From positions 124,001 through 188,000 of the forward strand of contig NZ_QJHK01000003.1 in the NCBI RefSeq assembly GCF_003202435.1: a stretch of DNA of 64,000 nucleotides, written 5' to 3'. The translations under genes were made by a program, and so were the position numbers. This stretch comes from Flavobacterium cheongpyeongense (GTDB taxonomy: Bacteria; Bacteroidota; Bacteroidia; Flavobacteriales; Flavobacteriaceae). Below are positions 50,709 through 60,074 of the stretch, one piece after another. Below the pieces are notes generated by a model that saw only the letters and a list, made by a program, of their open reading frames with translations, did not search any database and was not told the origin of the DNA. The number at the start of each line of letters is the position of its first letter. The stretch's first letter is position 1.

Positions 50709-51278
50709 ATGGAAGCTTTTGCAAAAATTCAAACTGAAATTGATCAATATGCTGAGGATATTGAAAACGGATTAAGCTTATCCGAAATTACAATTCAACA
50801 TGGACTCAATTCCTTCAGATATGGCTCCTCCAGTTTTCTTTTCGAACTTTTTGATCGTATTCAAATAACAAGCAAAACAGTATTTTATGATTTGGGTTCG
50901 GGCTACGGAAATATTATTTTATACGGTGCTATAAAATATCCTCAAGCACTGTTTAAAGGAATCGAAATTCTACAAGAACGACATCAGGTTTGTGCCGGTC
51001 TGATCGAAAAAGAGCAGCTGCTAAATGCTAAAGCAATTTGTGGTGATATTTTAAAAACGGACATTGCTGATGGGAATGTTTTTTATCTCTATAATCCTCT
51101 TTTTGATTTTCAATATGAAGAATTGTTGAAAAAGTTACATCAGATTTCATTAACCAAATCGATTATTGTAATCGCTGAGTCACGTTGCAGCTTCTTTGAT
51201 GAAGCGGTTTGGTTAGAGCAATATCATCATAAAGATATTGATGTAATCAGAAAAATTAAATACTATCGTTCAAAATAG
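50709..51278 (+). CDS. SAM-dependent methyltransferase-like protein
   Basis: 189 residues. FYDLGSGYGNIILYGAIKYP is SAM motif I of class I (Dot1-like) methyltransferases, and AKAICGDILKTDI with VFYLYNPLFDF give motifs II and IV. Its start codon is contiguous with the radical SAM stop, so the two are translationally linked and probably act on the same substrate. The N-terminal ~50 residues are helical. Confidence 0.72.
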   Translation: MEAFAKIQTEIDQYAEDIENGLSLSEITIQHGLNSFRYGSSSFLFELFDRIQITSKTVFYDLGSGYGNIILYGAIKYPQALFKGIEILQERHQVCAGLIEKEQLLNAKAICGDILKTDIADGNVFYLYNPLFDFQYEELLKKLHQISLTKSIIVIAESRCSFFDEAVWLEQYHHKDIDVIRKIKYYRSK

Positions 51279-51396
51279 AACAAGCATAATCAGGCAGAAA
51301 TTTCCCTTTTTTGTGGATTTCTCAGTATTTCGAGTTTTAAGGATAGTGTTTTATACCTTTTATTGTGCAGTTAATTATAAAGAATAGTTCAGGATT

Positions 51397-52353
51397 ATGT
51401 TGAGTTACACAGTGGTCATTCCATTATTTAATAAAGAAAAATATATTCAAAAAGCAATTACATCTCTCGCTTTTCAAAGCAAAAAGCCCAACGAAATAAT
51501 TATAGTTGACGATGCAAGCACGGATGCCAGTTTGATGGTTGCAAAAAATTGCTTTTTAACATATAAAGCAGCTTTTGCTAAGACTAAAATTAAATTCATT
51601 GCATTAAAAACCAATTCAGGACCTGGAAATGCCAGAAACAGAGGTCTGGAAGAAGCTACAGGCGACCTTATCAGTTTTCTGGATGCAGATGATTATTATG
51701 AAAAAGAATTTATTACTACTGCTGCACACTATATGCACCAGGAACAAATTCATTTTCTGGTTGCTGGAATTAAACTTCATCCCTCTGGAATAAAGTATCC
51801 TGAAATCAAAAAAATAAAAGCACACCTTCGACCTGTAAACAACGAGTTGTATGTCTTGCCTAATCCTTTGTTTGCAGTTAGTTCACCTTATTTTTTTATG
51901 GGGCGTGGCAGTAATGTTGTTGTTTTTCGTAAATGTATAGGTACGCACCGTTATGAAATTGGCTCTTTGTTAAATGAGGGAGTCGACTTTTGGTATAGAG
52001 TTTTAAAATCAGTTGTTGAAAATAAAACTTCCAAAATAGGATTGTTAACCGGAAGTTATATCCGGGTAACAGAAGTTCAGGGAAGTCTTTCAAGAAAGAA
52101 ATATACCCATTGGAATGAATTGAAGGTTCCTCCAACGGTAAGTCGTTATGTAAAAAGCACCAATGAGTTTGATTTGCAATTAGCCGGAATGCTAAGTTTA
52201 CGCTGGTTTAGACACGCCATGAATAACCTGAGTACTGTAAACCATAAAGTAGTATTTGTTTACAGACACAAAAAAATTTGGCAAAGGGCATTACTATATA
52301 AGTTCAAAAGAAATTTTATTAAAAAGAATATTTTAAAGCAATACCAACTTTAG
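51397..52353 (+). CDS. Family 2 glycosyltransferase (paralogue 1)
   Basis: 318 residues. TVVIPLFNKEKYIQKAITSL, IIIVDDASTDASL and LISFLDADDYYEKEF (DxD) are GT-A hallmarks. It is clearly paralogous to the gene at 54727-55638 (shared SLAFQ.KKP..III VDDAST blocks). The pair bracket the haem-oxygenase-like and ATP-grasp genes. The sugar and acceptor are unknown; peptide glycosylation is possible. Confidence 0.85.
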   Translation: MLSYTVVIPLFNKEKYIQKAITSLAFQSKKPNEIIIVDDASTDASLMVAKNCFLTYKAAFAKTKIKFIALKTNSGPGNARNRGLEEATGDLISFLDADDYYEKEFITTAAHYMHQEQIHFLVAGIKLHPSGIKYPEIKKIKAHLRPVNNELYVLPNPLFAVSSPYFFMGRGSNVVVFRKCIGTHRYEIGSLLNEGVDFWYRVLKSVVENKTSKIGLLTGSYIRVTEVQGSLSRKKYTHWNELKVPPTVSRYVKSTNEFDLQLAGMLSLRWFRHAMNNLSTVNHKVVFVYRHKKIWQRALLYKFKRNFIKKNILKQYQL

Positions 52354-52626
52354 ACTTTTTACCTGACAGCTGATATTTTTTTAAATAAACAAGCAGCAAA
52401 CTTTTATTTAAGGTTCTCATTTTCTTATTGCATTAAATTATCATTTCATACCCAAAATTAATGCATTTGTAACATTTTGTATTTATCGTTGATTTTTATG
52501 AAGTAGGTTTACTAAAAGAACAATTATAAAACTTTCTTTTTCCAGTGCTTTTGATCGTTTTTTTAAATAAAGCTACTTCGGTAATCAAAATTAACCTATT
52601 AATTAACCTGTTAAAATCAAATAATT
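52354..52626. other. Intergenic stretch with probable promoter
   Basis: The 273-bp gap before the second half of the cluster is AT-rich. It has no evident hairpin or repeat and no coding frame. A second transcription unit may begin here. Confidence 0.35.
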
Positions 52627-53439
52627 ATGACCAATTTAAGCTCAATTATCCTTCCGGTTCTTGAAGGGATGGAGGAATCACATTTAAAAGATCAACTATT
52701 AAAATTCTTGCCTAATCAGTTGGAGGCATTTTCAAAAATCGAAAAAAGTTTTAATCAATTGACATCGAAAGTTCAGGAGAAAGAACGCTTACAACGGTTT
52801 TTTCATAGTTGGAGCCAAACCAATAATAGTGCCATGACCGTGGCAGGAATTAGCAATCGTATGACGATGCTAGTGCATAAAAAGCAGCCTGTTGCTGACG
52901 AAAAAGCACTATTGCAGGCTATCACAAGTTTAAACAGAATTGTAGATGAAGATTTGGCAGTAGTAGGTAGAATTTTACATTCTCAGATGTTTTACACTAT
53001 GGCAACTACAATTTGTACAGATGATGATTGGCTTTTGCGTAGGTATTTAAATCAAAGTGCTTGCGATTTTAAAGCCTGGAAAGATCAAAATTCGTTGCGA
53101 AATAAAGATATCATGATCGCATTACTGACAACTTTGATACACGAAATTTATACACATGGCGAAGTAGAGTTTATACTTCCAAAATTCAAATCGTGGTTAA
53201 TAAACGATTACAATTTCTCCGAAGAGGAATGCGAAAAAACACTGGCATGGATAAGCGTTCACTGTGGTCCAACTGAAAAAAATCATTTCTTTTTTGCCGT
53301 TAGCGCTGTGTTTTATTATGCCAAAGCAATGAATATTGATGTTGAAACGTATGATCTCGAACCAATTATTAAAGATTATTTAGAAAAAAAGTCAGCAGTA
53401 ATGGAGGATATCATGGAAATGGAAGAACTTAGTTTTTAA
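52627..53439 (+). CDS. Possible haem-oxygenase/TenA-like metal enzyme
   Basis: 270 residues, all helical. HEIYTHGEVEFILPKFKSWL near residue 170 and CGPTEKNHFFFAVSAVFYYA near residue 215 give Glu/His ligand-like spacing that resembles the haem-oxygenase-like diiron fold. TenA-type proteins and RiPP-linked oxidases share this fold. The match is by eye and weak; it may be an unrelated helical protein. It starts the second transcription unit of the cluster and is followed 15 bp later by the ATP-grasp gene. Confidence 0.4.
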   Translation: MTNLSSIILPVLEGMEESHLKDQLLKFLPNQLEAFSKIEKSFNQLTSKVQEKERLQRFFHSWSQTNNSAMTVAGISNRMTMLVHKKQPVADEKALLQAITSLNRIVDEDLAVVGRILHSQMFYTMATTICTDDDWLLRRYLNQSACDFKAWKDQNSLRNKDIMIALLTTLIHEIYTHGEVEFILPKFKSWLINDYNFSEEECEKTLAWISVHCGPTEKNHFFFAVSAVFYYAKAMNIDVETYDLEPIIKDYLEKKSAVMEDIMEMEELSF

Positions 53440-53454
53440 TTTATTATCCTACTA

Positions 53455-54720
53455 ATGACGATTACAAAGAAAGAAGCGAAATCTCAACTCATGATTCCAA
53501 AGATTCGGTTGCAGCAAAACCAGGCTGAAAACCAGAAAAATTGGAATGAGCTGTTTTCTAAATATTTTCAAGAGGCTAGCGGGTTAAGTAGAAGTTCTTT
53601 TGCCAACTCTTCGGTGTTATTATCTTCAGATTACTGCCAGAAAATGAATCGCTTGTGTTCTATTTTAAATAAAGCCTGCAATGCAATTGTTCTCAATTAT
53701 CTTGAGGATGATAGAATTCGAAACTATTATCAATTGGATAAAGACTTAGAAGCTTTATTAAAAAAAACCAGTCACAAACAATACAATCAGGGTTTTTATC
53801 GCCCTGATTTTTTATATGACATCAATGATCAGGCAAAAATTTGTGAAATTGGCGCACGATATCCGCTAAACGGCTGGATGATTAGTTATTATTTAAAATT
53901 AATGAGTGATCAGATAAATTTAGATGAAGCTATAGCGACTAATTCAGATAAAAATTTAAAGAACATTGTTGACGATTTGTACCATCAATTCGCTCCTCAT
54001 AAAAAAGTAGCTGTGGTTCATGATGATGAAAAAGGAACAGAGATTTTTTATCTTAAAAGGGAATTAGCAAAGCTGGGAATCGAATTAATTTCTGTGAAAC
54101 CTCAGGATTTAACCGTTTCAAATAATTCGATTATTGCCAATGGAGCTCCAGTTTCGCAATTTATTCTAGAAATGGATCGGGAAGAATTAAAAAAAATAAA
54201 CCCGGAGGTACTCGATAAATTAATAGAAGAAAATACTTATTTTAATGATATCCGGACTTTAATTTTAATTCATGATAAACGGGTTCTAGCTGTAATGTAT
54301 GATGCTCAGATAATGAGCGATTACCTGAGCGAGGAGGAATATTCTTTCTTAAAAAAATACCTTATTCCCAGTTTTGTTATTCAAGATCCTGCGGGTTGTG
54401 ATCCCTTTATAAACGGTAAAGAGAATTTAATTTTGAAATTGAATAGTGGCGGGAGAGGTATTGGTGCGTATGTTAAAAATGATTGTACAGAGGAGCAGTG
54501 GGAAGTCATTATACGGGAAAACTGGAGCAAATATGTTGTTCAGCACTTTGTCGACCAAAAAGAATTTACTGATATCGAAAACCATCGCCAGATTCATCTG
54601 GTAGGGATGTTGTTGTGCAAAGAGGATAAAATGTATGGAACAGGGGCGTTCCGTGGTTCAGATGAATCGGTGGTGAATGTGCATGAGGAGAGAGCCTTAA
54701 TTTATCCATTATTAGAGTAG
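53455..54720 (+). CDS. ATP-grasp-like ligase (glutathionylspermidine-synthase-like)
   Basis: 421 residues. The C-terminal half shows ENLILKLNSGGRGIGAYVKN, a phosphate-binding glycine-rich loop preceded by the ATP-binding Lys, and WSKYVVQHFVDQKEFTDIE with acidic metal ligands. The N-terminal half has YRPDFLYDINDQAKICEIGA. The layout is like circularly permuted ATP-grasp enzymes such as glutathionylspermidine synthase. Such enzymes form amide bonds; here a peptide-tailoring role is inferred. It ends 6 bp before paralogue 2 of the glycosyltransferases. Confidence 0.65.
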   Translation: MTITKKEAKSQLMIPKIRLQQNQAENQKNWNELFSKYFQEASGLSRSSFANSSVLLSSDYCQKMNRLCSILNKACNAIVLNYLEDDRIRNYYQLDKDLEALLKKTSHKQYNQGFYRPDFLYDINDQAKICEIGARYPLNGWMISYYLKLMSDQINLDEAIATNSDKNLKNIVDDLYHQFAPHKKVAVVHDDEKGTEIFYLKRELAKLGIELISVKPQDLTVSNNSIIANGAPVSQFILEMDREELKKINPEVLDKLIEENTYFNDIRTLILIHDKRVLAVMYDAQIMSDYLSEEEYSFLKKYLIPSFVIQDPAGCDPFINGKENLILKLNSGGRGIGAYVKNDCTEEQWEVIIRENWSKYVVQHFVDQKEFTDIENHRQIHLVGMLLCKEDKMYGTGAFRGSDESVVNVHEERALIYPLLE

Positions 54721-54726
54721 AAAAAT

Positions 54727-55638
54727 ATGAAACATACAGTTGTTATACCCCTTTACAACAAAGAAAACTACATTTATGACACCATACGCTCACTGGCATT
54801 TCAGGAAAAAAAACCATCACAAATTATAATTGTAGATGATGCCAGTACAGATAAAAGCTTGGTTTATCTCAAAGATTCAGTATCTTTTTTTGCACCCCAG
54901 TTTTTGCAAACCGAGATCCAAATTATTGAATTAAATAAAAATAAAGGTCCGGGAAATGCAAGAAATTTAGGGATCGAAAAAGCCACGGGAGAGCTAATCA
55001 GTTTTTTGGATGCCGATGATTGTTACACACCTTCTAGTTTAAGGGAAGCGGGGTCGATTATGGAGCAAAAAAATATAGATGTTTTAATAATAGGGATTTT
55101 ATTGCTTCCCTCTAATTATTATTTACCCAATATCAAATCTTTTGCAAACGAATTGATTTTACTGTCTGACCAATTGTATCTAATACCCAATGCGCTACAT
55201 ACGATCAGCGCACCAGATTTTATAATGGGTGTAGGGAGTAATGTCGTCATACGAAAAAAATATTTAGATGACATTCGCTACAATGAGAATGTTGCGTTAA
55301 ATGAAGGGATTGATTTTTGGTACCGTGTGCTCAAAAATATGAAAAAAGAAACTCTTGTAGGATTGCTAAATAAAGCATGCATCGAAGTAAGAGAAATTGA
55401 AGGAAGTCTGTCCCGAATTAGTTATACAAACTGGAAAGAAATTGAAATTCCGGTTTCGATAAAGCGGTATGAGAAAAGTTCAAATCAGTACGATCAATAT
55501 TTAATGGGAATGCTGTCGCAACGATGGTTAGAACATGCCATGGAGCGGTTACCGTCCTGGCGGCAAAAAGCGTTGTTCGTCTTACATCACGCTCCTCTTT
55601 TAATCAAAAACTATTATTATTTCAAAAAAAGGAAATAA
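54727..55638 (+). CDS. Family 2 glycosyltransferase (paralogue 2)
   Basis: 303 residues. HTVVIPLYNKENYIYDTIRS, IIIVDDASTDKSL and LISFLDADDCYTPSS are the GT-A motifs, and GVGSNVVI...NEGIDFWYRVLKNM matches the same region of paralogue 1. Both share the C-terminal LGMLS.RW..HAM block, so they arose by duplication and may add two sugars in turn. The PaaK-like gene starts 15 bp downstream. Confidence 0.85.
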   Translation: MKHTVVIPLYNKENYIYDTIRSLAFQEKKPSQIIIVDDASTDKSLVYLKDSVSFFAPQFLQTEIQIIELNKNKGPGNARNLGIEKATGELISFLDADDCYTPSSLREAGSIMEQKNIDVLIIGILLLPSNYYLPNIKSFANELILLSDQLYLIPNALHTISAPDFIMGVGSNVVIRKKYLDDIRYNENVALNEGIDFWYRVLKNMKKETLVGLLNKACIEVREIEGSLSRISYTNWKEIEIPVSIKRYEKSSNQYDQYLMGMLSQRWLEHAMERLPSWRQKALFVLHHAPLLIKNYYYFKKRK

Positions 55639-55653
55639 ATAAAACGACCAACT

Positions 55654-56850
55654 ATGCATTCAGCCTGTATTGCTACAAAAACACAGAACCCAGTATTACA
55701 AGATTATTTTCTATTAGCCAAAAATAATCCTTTGTATAGTGAATTTTATAAAGGATATGATTCTGCTGCAGACGCTCCAATGTTGAGCAAAAAAGAATTA
55801 ATGCCAATTTTAAAAACAAAGTTTAAGCTTCACGAAGAAAAGACGGGAGTTTATTTGGTACGCTCTGGCGGAAGTACTCAAAGCCCTTTGGTCTTTCCGG
55901 TAGACATACAAGAAAATCAAAATCAACGCTTTGCCATGGCTGCCGATTTGAGTGCCAACAATTTTTTTACTCCTAAAACAGTTGCTTTAAATATTTTTGG
56001 CTATTCAGACATGTACCGAACAGCCGCTATTATGGATGATATTTTAGAAAAATGTCAAGCTACTACATTAGCATTGAGCGCACATGCAGGTTATCAGGAT
56101 ATGGAGCAGGCTGCTCGTTACTTTCAACCAGATTTTATACTAGGGACTCCTTCAAAATTGTTGTGTTTTGCTCAGTTTTTAGAAGAAAATAACAAAAAAC
56201 TGCAGATACAAAATTTGTTTTACGCAGGCGAATTTCTACGACCTAATATCGAACAGTTTCTGCAGAAATCATTCGGTTTTAAACAAATTTATTCAATGTA
56301 TGGTTCAGCCGAAACAGGAATTTGGGCATGGTCAAATTTTTCTGAAAAGCCATCATTATTTTCAGTAATTAACGGAATTATAGTCGAAATTTTGAATCCG
56401 GATACAAACGGATATGGCACCATTGCCGTAACGAATACTTTTCGCAAAAGATTTCCTGTTTTTAGATACGCAATTGGCGATTTGGGACGATGGGTTAATA
56501 TACAGGGAAAATCTTTTTTGGAGTTAAAATCCAGAGAGACAAAATCTTTTATAATAGGAGAACAACACTATGATGTAGATGAATTCATTTCGCTTACAAA
56601 TGGATCCACAACTTTTCAGATTCAATTGTCTACTGATGAAAATTTTAAGGAAATCGTTCGGATGTTAATTGTACAAAATGTATCCAAAAACCAAAGGCTG
56701 GATTTTCTTCAGGAAAAATGTGCAGCATTAAAACGGCTATTAAATTATAATGAACGTTTTATGGAAGTTGAGGTTTTGTTAGTTACAGCAGCTGATTTAT
56801 ATATAGATCCCAATACTACTAAAACACCAGTTTTATGGGACAGAAGATAA
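55654..56850 (+). CDS. PaaK-like adenylate-forming enzyme
   Basis: 398 residues. LVRSGGSTQSPLVFPVD is a P-loop-like A3 motif, IYSMYGSAETGIWAWSNF contains the YG(x)xE A5 motif and FRYAIGDLGRW the A7 motif, as in phenylacetate-CoA ligase and other ANL-superfamily members. It would activate an acid as its adenylate for transfer to CoA, a carrier or a peptide. The C-terminal subdomain is short. It is the last gene of the cluster. Confidence 0.75.
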   Translation: MHSACIATKTQNPVLQDYFLLAKNNPLYSEFYKGYDSAADAPMLSKKELMPILKTKFKLHEEKTGVYLVRSGGSTQSPLVFPVDIQENQNQRFAMAADLSANNFFTPKTVALNIFGYSDMYRTAAIMDDILEKCQATTLALSAHAGYQDMEQAARYFQPDFILGTPSKLLCFAQFLEENNKKLQIQNLFYAGEFLRPNIEQFLQKSFGFKQIYSMYGSAETGIWAWSNFSEKPSLFSVINGIIVEILNPDTNGYGTIAVTNTFRKRFPVFRYAIGDLGRWVNIQGKSFLELKSRETKSFIIGEQHYDVDEFISLTNGSTTFQIQLSTDENFKEIVRMLIVQNVSKNQRLDFLQEKCAALKRLLNYNERFMEVEVLLVTAADLYIDPNTTKTPVLWDRR

Positions 56851-57108
56851 AAGTTTCAAAAAGGACTTTTATTTTTATGCAAAGGAATGTCTGTTTGGTG
56901 GATCAAATTTCTTATTTCATAACATTTTTTATTTTTAGCGATTATGTTTATCCTATTTTTAAATAAAGAAATTGTTAATACAGGCAACAGTATTCTGAAG
57001 CCTTAAGAATGTATTCGTGCTTTACCAAAATAATCAATGATGGACTACTATTTTTTTGGGGGAAAATTTAAAGTTCCTATTGATTAAAATAAGTATTTTA
57101 AAATTGGT

Positions 57109-57561
57109 CTACTGGTTTTCTGCTGTTTTTTTGAGCATTTTATTTCTTACTATTAGAAAACCAATCAGATGTTTTTTTAAAAATAAAGCATCGAATAATT
57201 TTCCGATAATGCTAAACGGAGTTTCATATTGCAGTTGATCTGTCATTATGGTGACTCCGTTTTTTTCTTCAAAAAAATGCTCGTGCCTGAAGGTTTTAAA
57301 TTTTCCTTTTTCCATCTCATCCACAAAATAGTCATAAAAATCCATTGCTGTAATTCGGCTTTTATGAGTGAGATAGAAACCAAAATGCTTTCCGCGCCAG
57401 GTTACGGTTTCGTTTAAATTTATCAATCCTGAAGTTATGCCTGCAATTGCTTTTTCATTTGACTTACTGGCAGATTGTTGATGAATGTCGATATTTCTTG
57501 AAACATCAAAAACAGCTTTTTTTGATGCGTTTATTTTTGTTGTGAGGTTTATGGTTGTCAT
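57109..57561 (-). CDS. SRPBCC family protein
   Basis: 150 residues. The start MTTINLTTKINASKKAVFDV is typical of START/Bet v1-like (SRPBCC) proteins, as are VTWRGKHFGFYLTHKSRI and TDQLQYETPFSIIGKLFD. They bind hydrophobic ligands. Its start overlaps the epimerase stop, so it is the last gene of the GbsR-headed run. A frame on the other strand (57056-57238) is its shadow. Confidence 0.85.
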   Translation of the reverse strand: MTTINLTTKINASKKAVFDVSRNIDIHQQSASKSNEKAIAGITSGLINLNETVTWRGKHFGFYLTHKSRITAMDFYDYFVDEMEKGKFKTFRHEHFFEEKNGVTIMTDQLQYETPFSIIGKLFDALFLKKHLIGFLIVRNKMLKKTAENQ

Positions 57562-58469
57562 TAGCGCAATAAATTTTGAATAGCCGTTTCAATAGTTCTA
57601 AACTTAAATTCAAACCCATTTTCCAAAAGTCTTTTCGGAATCACATTTCTGCTTTTTAAAACCAATTCACCTTCTGTTCGAATGATGAATGAACCAATTT
57701 TTAGTAAAAATGTGTTTACAGGAATTCCGAATGGAAAACCAATCGCTTTTCGAAGCTTCTGCATAAAATCAGCATTCCGAATTGGCTTTGGTGAAACTAC
57801 ATTTACAACGCCGGTCATTTCTTTTTCAATAATAAAAGCAACTGCTCTTGCAAAATCTTCTTCGTGAACCCAGCTTACAAATTGATTTCCTTTTCCTTGT
57901 TTTCCTCCGAAACCCAACTTTGCCAAATTCTTCAACGGAATAAAAGCACCGCCATTTTTTCCTAATACTATTGAAGTTCGCAAAGCGGTTTTTAAAGTAT
58001 TTGGCGTTTCGGTTTTGAAGAATGCTTTTTCCCAGGAAAGCGCCACATTGATAGAAAAATCATTTCCGATTTCACCGTCTCTTTCATCCATTTCTTTGTC
58101 TAACGAAAAACGGTAGATTGTTGCCGTTGATGAATTCAGCCAGTGTTTCGGCGGATTTTTGCAATTTAAAACCGCCTTGTTTAAAATTCTGGTGCTTTCA
58201 ATTCGGGATAATAAAATTTCTTTTTTATTTTCTTTGGTATAACGGCAATCCACCGATTTTCCTGCGAGATTAATTAAAACCGTTGCATTTTCTAATTCAT
58301 TTTCCCAGACGGAAAAAGTTCTGGCATTCCAGTTTACATATTTAATTTTGTCAATTGTTTGAGATTTTCCTCTTGTCAGAATTACAATTTCATCAAATTT
58401 ATCTTTGAAATGATTTACTAAAACCTGTCCTAAAAAACCGGTTCCGGCTGCGATTATGAGTTTTTTCAT
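57561..58469 (-). CDS. TIGR01777-like NAD(P)-dependent epimerase
   Basis: 302 residues. MKKLIIAAGTGFLGQVLVNH has the GxxGFLG dinucleotide motif, and VLINLAGKSVDCRYTKENKK is the family's second block. The C-terminus (RNVIPKRLLENGFEFKFRTI) is the DUF1731 tail of this atypical SDR group. Substrate unknown. It lies between the desaturase and SRPBCC genes with almost no gap. Confidence 0.9.
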   Translation of the reverse strand: MKKLIIAAGTGFLGQVLVNHFKDKFDEIVILTRGKSQTIDKIKYVNWNARTFSVWENELENATVLINLAGKSVDCRYTKENKKEILLSRIESTRILNKAVLNCKNPPKHWLNSSTATIYRFSLDKEMDERDGEIGNDFSINVALSWEKAFFKTETPNTLKTALRTSIVLGKNGGAFIPLKNLAKLGFGGKQGKGNQFVSWVHEEDFARAVAFIIEKEMTGVVNVVSPKPIRNADFMQKLRKAIGFPFGIPVNTFLLKIGSFIIRTEGELVLKSRNVIPKRLLENGFEFKFRTIETAIQNLLR

Positions 58470-58475
58470 GATGTT

Positions 58476-59258
58476 TTAAAAAGTCTGTTTTTTTTCAATA
58501 TCAGGGAATACATTGTCAATTCTTCTGGCTAACTCAGGCAGTTTGATAGTAGGAACAGCGGGGAATAAATGATGTTCTAAATGGTAAAACATGCTAAATG
58601 TAATTTTGTTTTTCCAATCTTTTCTTTGTGTTCTGGCGTATTCAGGAGATTCTTCTGTGTCATGATGTACAGTCCAAACAGCGAAAAAGGCCATTAAAAA
58701 TTCGGCGAAGACCATAATTAAGATGTGATAAATCAAGAAATGAACATTGAAATTAAAAATAAAGAATGTTACTATTGCAATTGATAGTAGCTCTAAAACT
58801 ACATTTTTAATATAATTTTTGTTTCCGAGCTGTAAGGTAATTTTATGGATTAGAAACATATGGACAGGACCATATAAAATGGCTCCGTACCAAGTCATTC
58901 GTGCTGATTTACCTTCGTAATCTTCATCTGATAAACAATATTTGTGATGTCTGATGTGATTAAATTTAACGGCATGGATTGAAACCATTAATAAAATACT
59001 GTTTGAATAAAGTGTAAACCATGTTAAGAATTTATTTGTACCCAACGAATTATGAAATCCGTTATGAACTTGTCTCAATGCGGTTAAAAAGAAAAAAGCT
59101 GAAAATGGTAAGGCTAATAAGTAATATCCAAAATAAGACAGCACCATAGAAATTACAAACCATGGAATTGTCAGGTTATTTTCGATCAGCATTTCTTTAA
59201 AGCTTAGACTTTTTAAATCTTTCCATTCTACTTTTTTGAGTATTTCCTGATGTGTCAT
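58476..59258 (-). CDS. Fatty acid desaturase
   Basis: About 260 residues from the ATG at 59258; a TTG 33 bp upstream lies in a dispersed AACCTG...CAGGTT hairpin repeat and is rejected. Three His boxes are visible: HNGFHNS, HIRHHKYC and YHLEHHLFP, with several membrane helices, as in membrane diiron desaturases. It introduces double bonds into membrane acyl chains. It follows the small membrane-protein genes in the same orientation. Confidence 0.9.
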   Translation of the reverse strand: MTHQEILKKVEWKDLKSLSFKEMLIENNLTIPWFVISMVLSYFGYYLLALPFSAFFFLTALRQVHNGFHNSLGTNKFLTWFTLYSNSILLMVSIHAVKFNHIRHHKYCLSDEDYEGKSARMTWYGAILYGPVHMFLIHKITLQLGNKNYIKNVVLELLSIAIVTFFIFNFNVHFLIYHILIMVFAEFLMAFFAVWTVHHDTEESPEYARTQRKDWKNKITFSMFYHLEHHLFPAVPTIKLPELARRIDNVFPDIEKKQTF

Positions 59259-59324
59259 CTTATTAAATTTTGGATTTATCAAACCTGACAAGCTTTTAAA
59301 ACCTGCCAGGCTTAGGAGTCTTAT
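59259..59324. repeat. Dispersed AACCTG hairpin repeat
   Basis: The reverse strand reads CCTGGCAGGTTTTAAAAGC then TTGTCAGGTTTGAT, an inverted repeat found widely between genes of this group. It supplies the spacing between the desaturase and the membrane gene at 59325. Confidence 0.5.
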
Positions 59325-59708
59325 TTATGCTTTAAAAACCAATCTTTCTTCCTGAGCTTCTTTAGCTTTTCTTTTTCCTCTAAAGAAGAAATACAAATTA
59401 AAGAATAACATAAAGCCAAGATAGATAGAAAATCCGCCAATCTTGTAGCTTAATTTTTCAATCAATTCCTGATAGCTGTTTTCGCTAATATTCATTTGAA
59501 GAATCATGAGTGCAAAACCAATATTTAAAAGGTAAAATCCGGTTTCAAAAAGTTTATTTGTAGCCTGGGCAATGTCTTCACGGCCTTTAAAAATGTCCAG
59601 CATAAATATTTTTCCGTTTTTAAAAAGTGTTTTAGAAACATAGTAAGTAAGGAACAAAGCTATTGGTAAATAAATACTGTAACCGATTAAAATTTTTGTA
59701 GTTTCCAT
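59325..59708 (-). CDS. Small membrane protein, 127 aa
   Basis: Hydrophobic helices (YSIYLPIALFLTYYVSKTLF, YLLNIGFALMILQMNI, SIYLGFMLFFNLYFFFRG) and a GREDIAQATNKLFETGFYLL loop identify a three-helix integral protein. It resembles the gene at 59727-60074 in layout (KNGKI..., then a helix with GYYLLNIG/GFYLLNIG), so the two are probably diverged paralogues. Function unknown; it lies in the GbsR-headed run upstream of the desaturase. Confidence 0.7.
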   Translation of the reverse strand: METTKILIGYSIYLPIALFLTYYVSKTLFKNGKIFMLDIFKGREDIAQATNKLFETGFYLLNIGFALMILQMNISENSYQELIEKLSYKIGGFSIYLGFMLFFNLYFFFRGKRKAKEAQEERLVFKA

Positions 59709-59726
59709 GATATTTGATTTTAGTTG

Positions 59727-60074
59727 TTATTTAATGAGTTTATGAATGTACTTTGTTATAATTATAATATTGAGATAATGCAATACTGATATAATAAAAA
59801 TAATAACAGCCGCTTTCGAACAGATGATTTCAGTTAATTGCGTAAGCGATATTATTTTTTGCCAGGAAATCAATGTCATGGCACAATAACCAATATTTAA
59901 AAGGTAATAGCCCAAAAGCAAAACCTGATTGATTTTTTGACAGATGTCAGCATGATTTGGAATCAGTTCTGCGACATAAATATTGCCGTTTTTGTAGCAG
60001 ATTTTTCCAACTCTCAGGATAATAAATATTGTAATGCTGAGGTAAATGGCGTAGGCGATGATGTTGAGGTTCAT
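59727..60074 (-). CDS. Small membrane protein, 115 aa (paralogue)
   Basis: The sequence has helices NIIAYAIYLSITIFIILRVG, LLLGYYLLNIGYCAMTLI and AAVIIFIISVLHYLNIIII. It shares the KNGNIYVAELIPNHADICQ loop layout with the 59325-59708 protein. It overlaps the start region of the next gene upstream by 4 bp (60071-60074). Function unknown. Confidence 0.7.
   Translation of the reverse strand: MNLNIIAYAIYLSITIFIILRVGKICYKNGNIYVAELIPNHADICQKINQVLLLGYYLLNIGYCAMTLISWQKIISLTQLTEIICSKAAVIIFIISVLHYLNIIIITKYIHKLIK

Noticed and set aside
55524..55727. Forward frame over the GT2/PaaK junction
   Set aside because: Shadow of two real genes in another frame.
57056..57238. Forward 60-codon frame opposite the SRPBCC gene
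   Set aside because: Lies antisense to the well-supported SRPBCC coding region.
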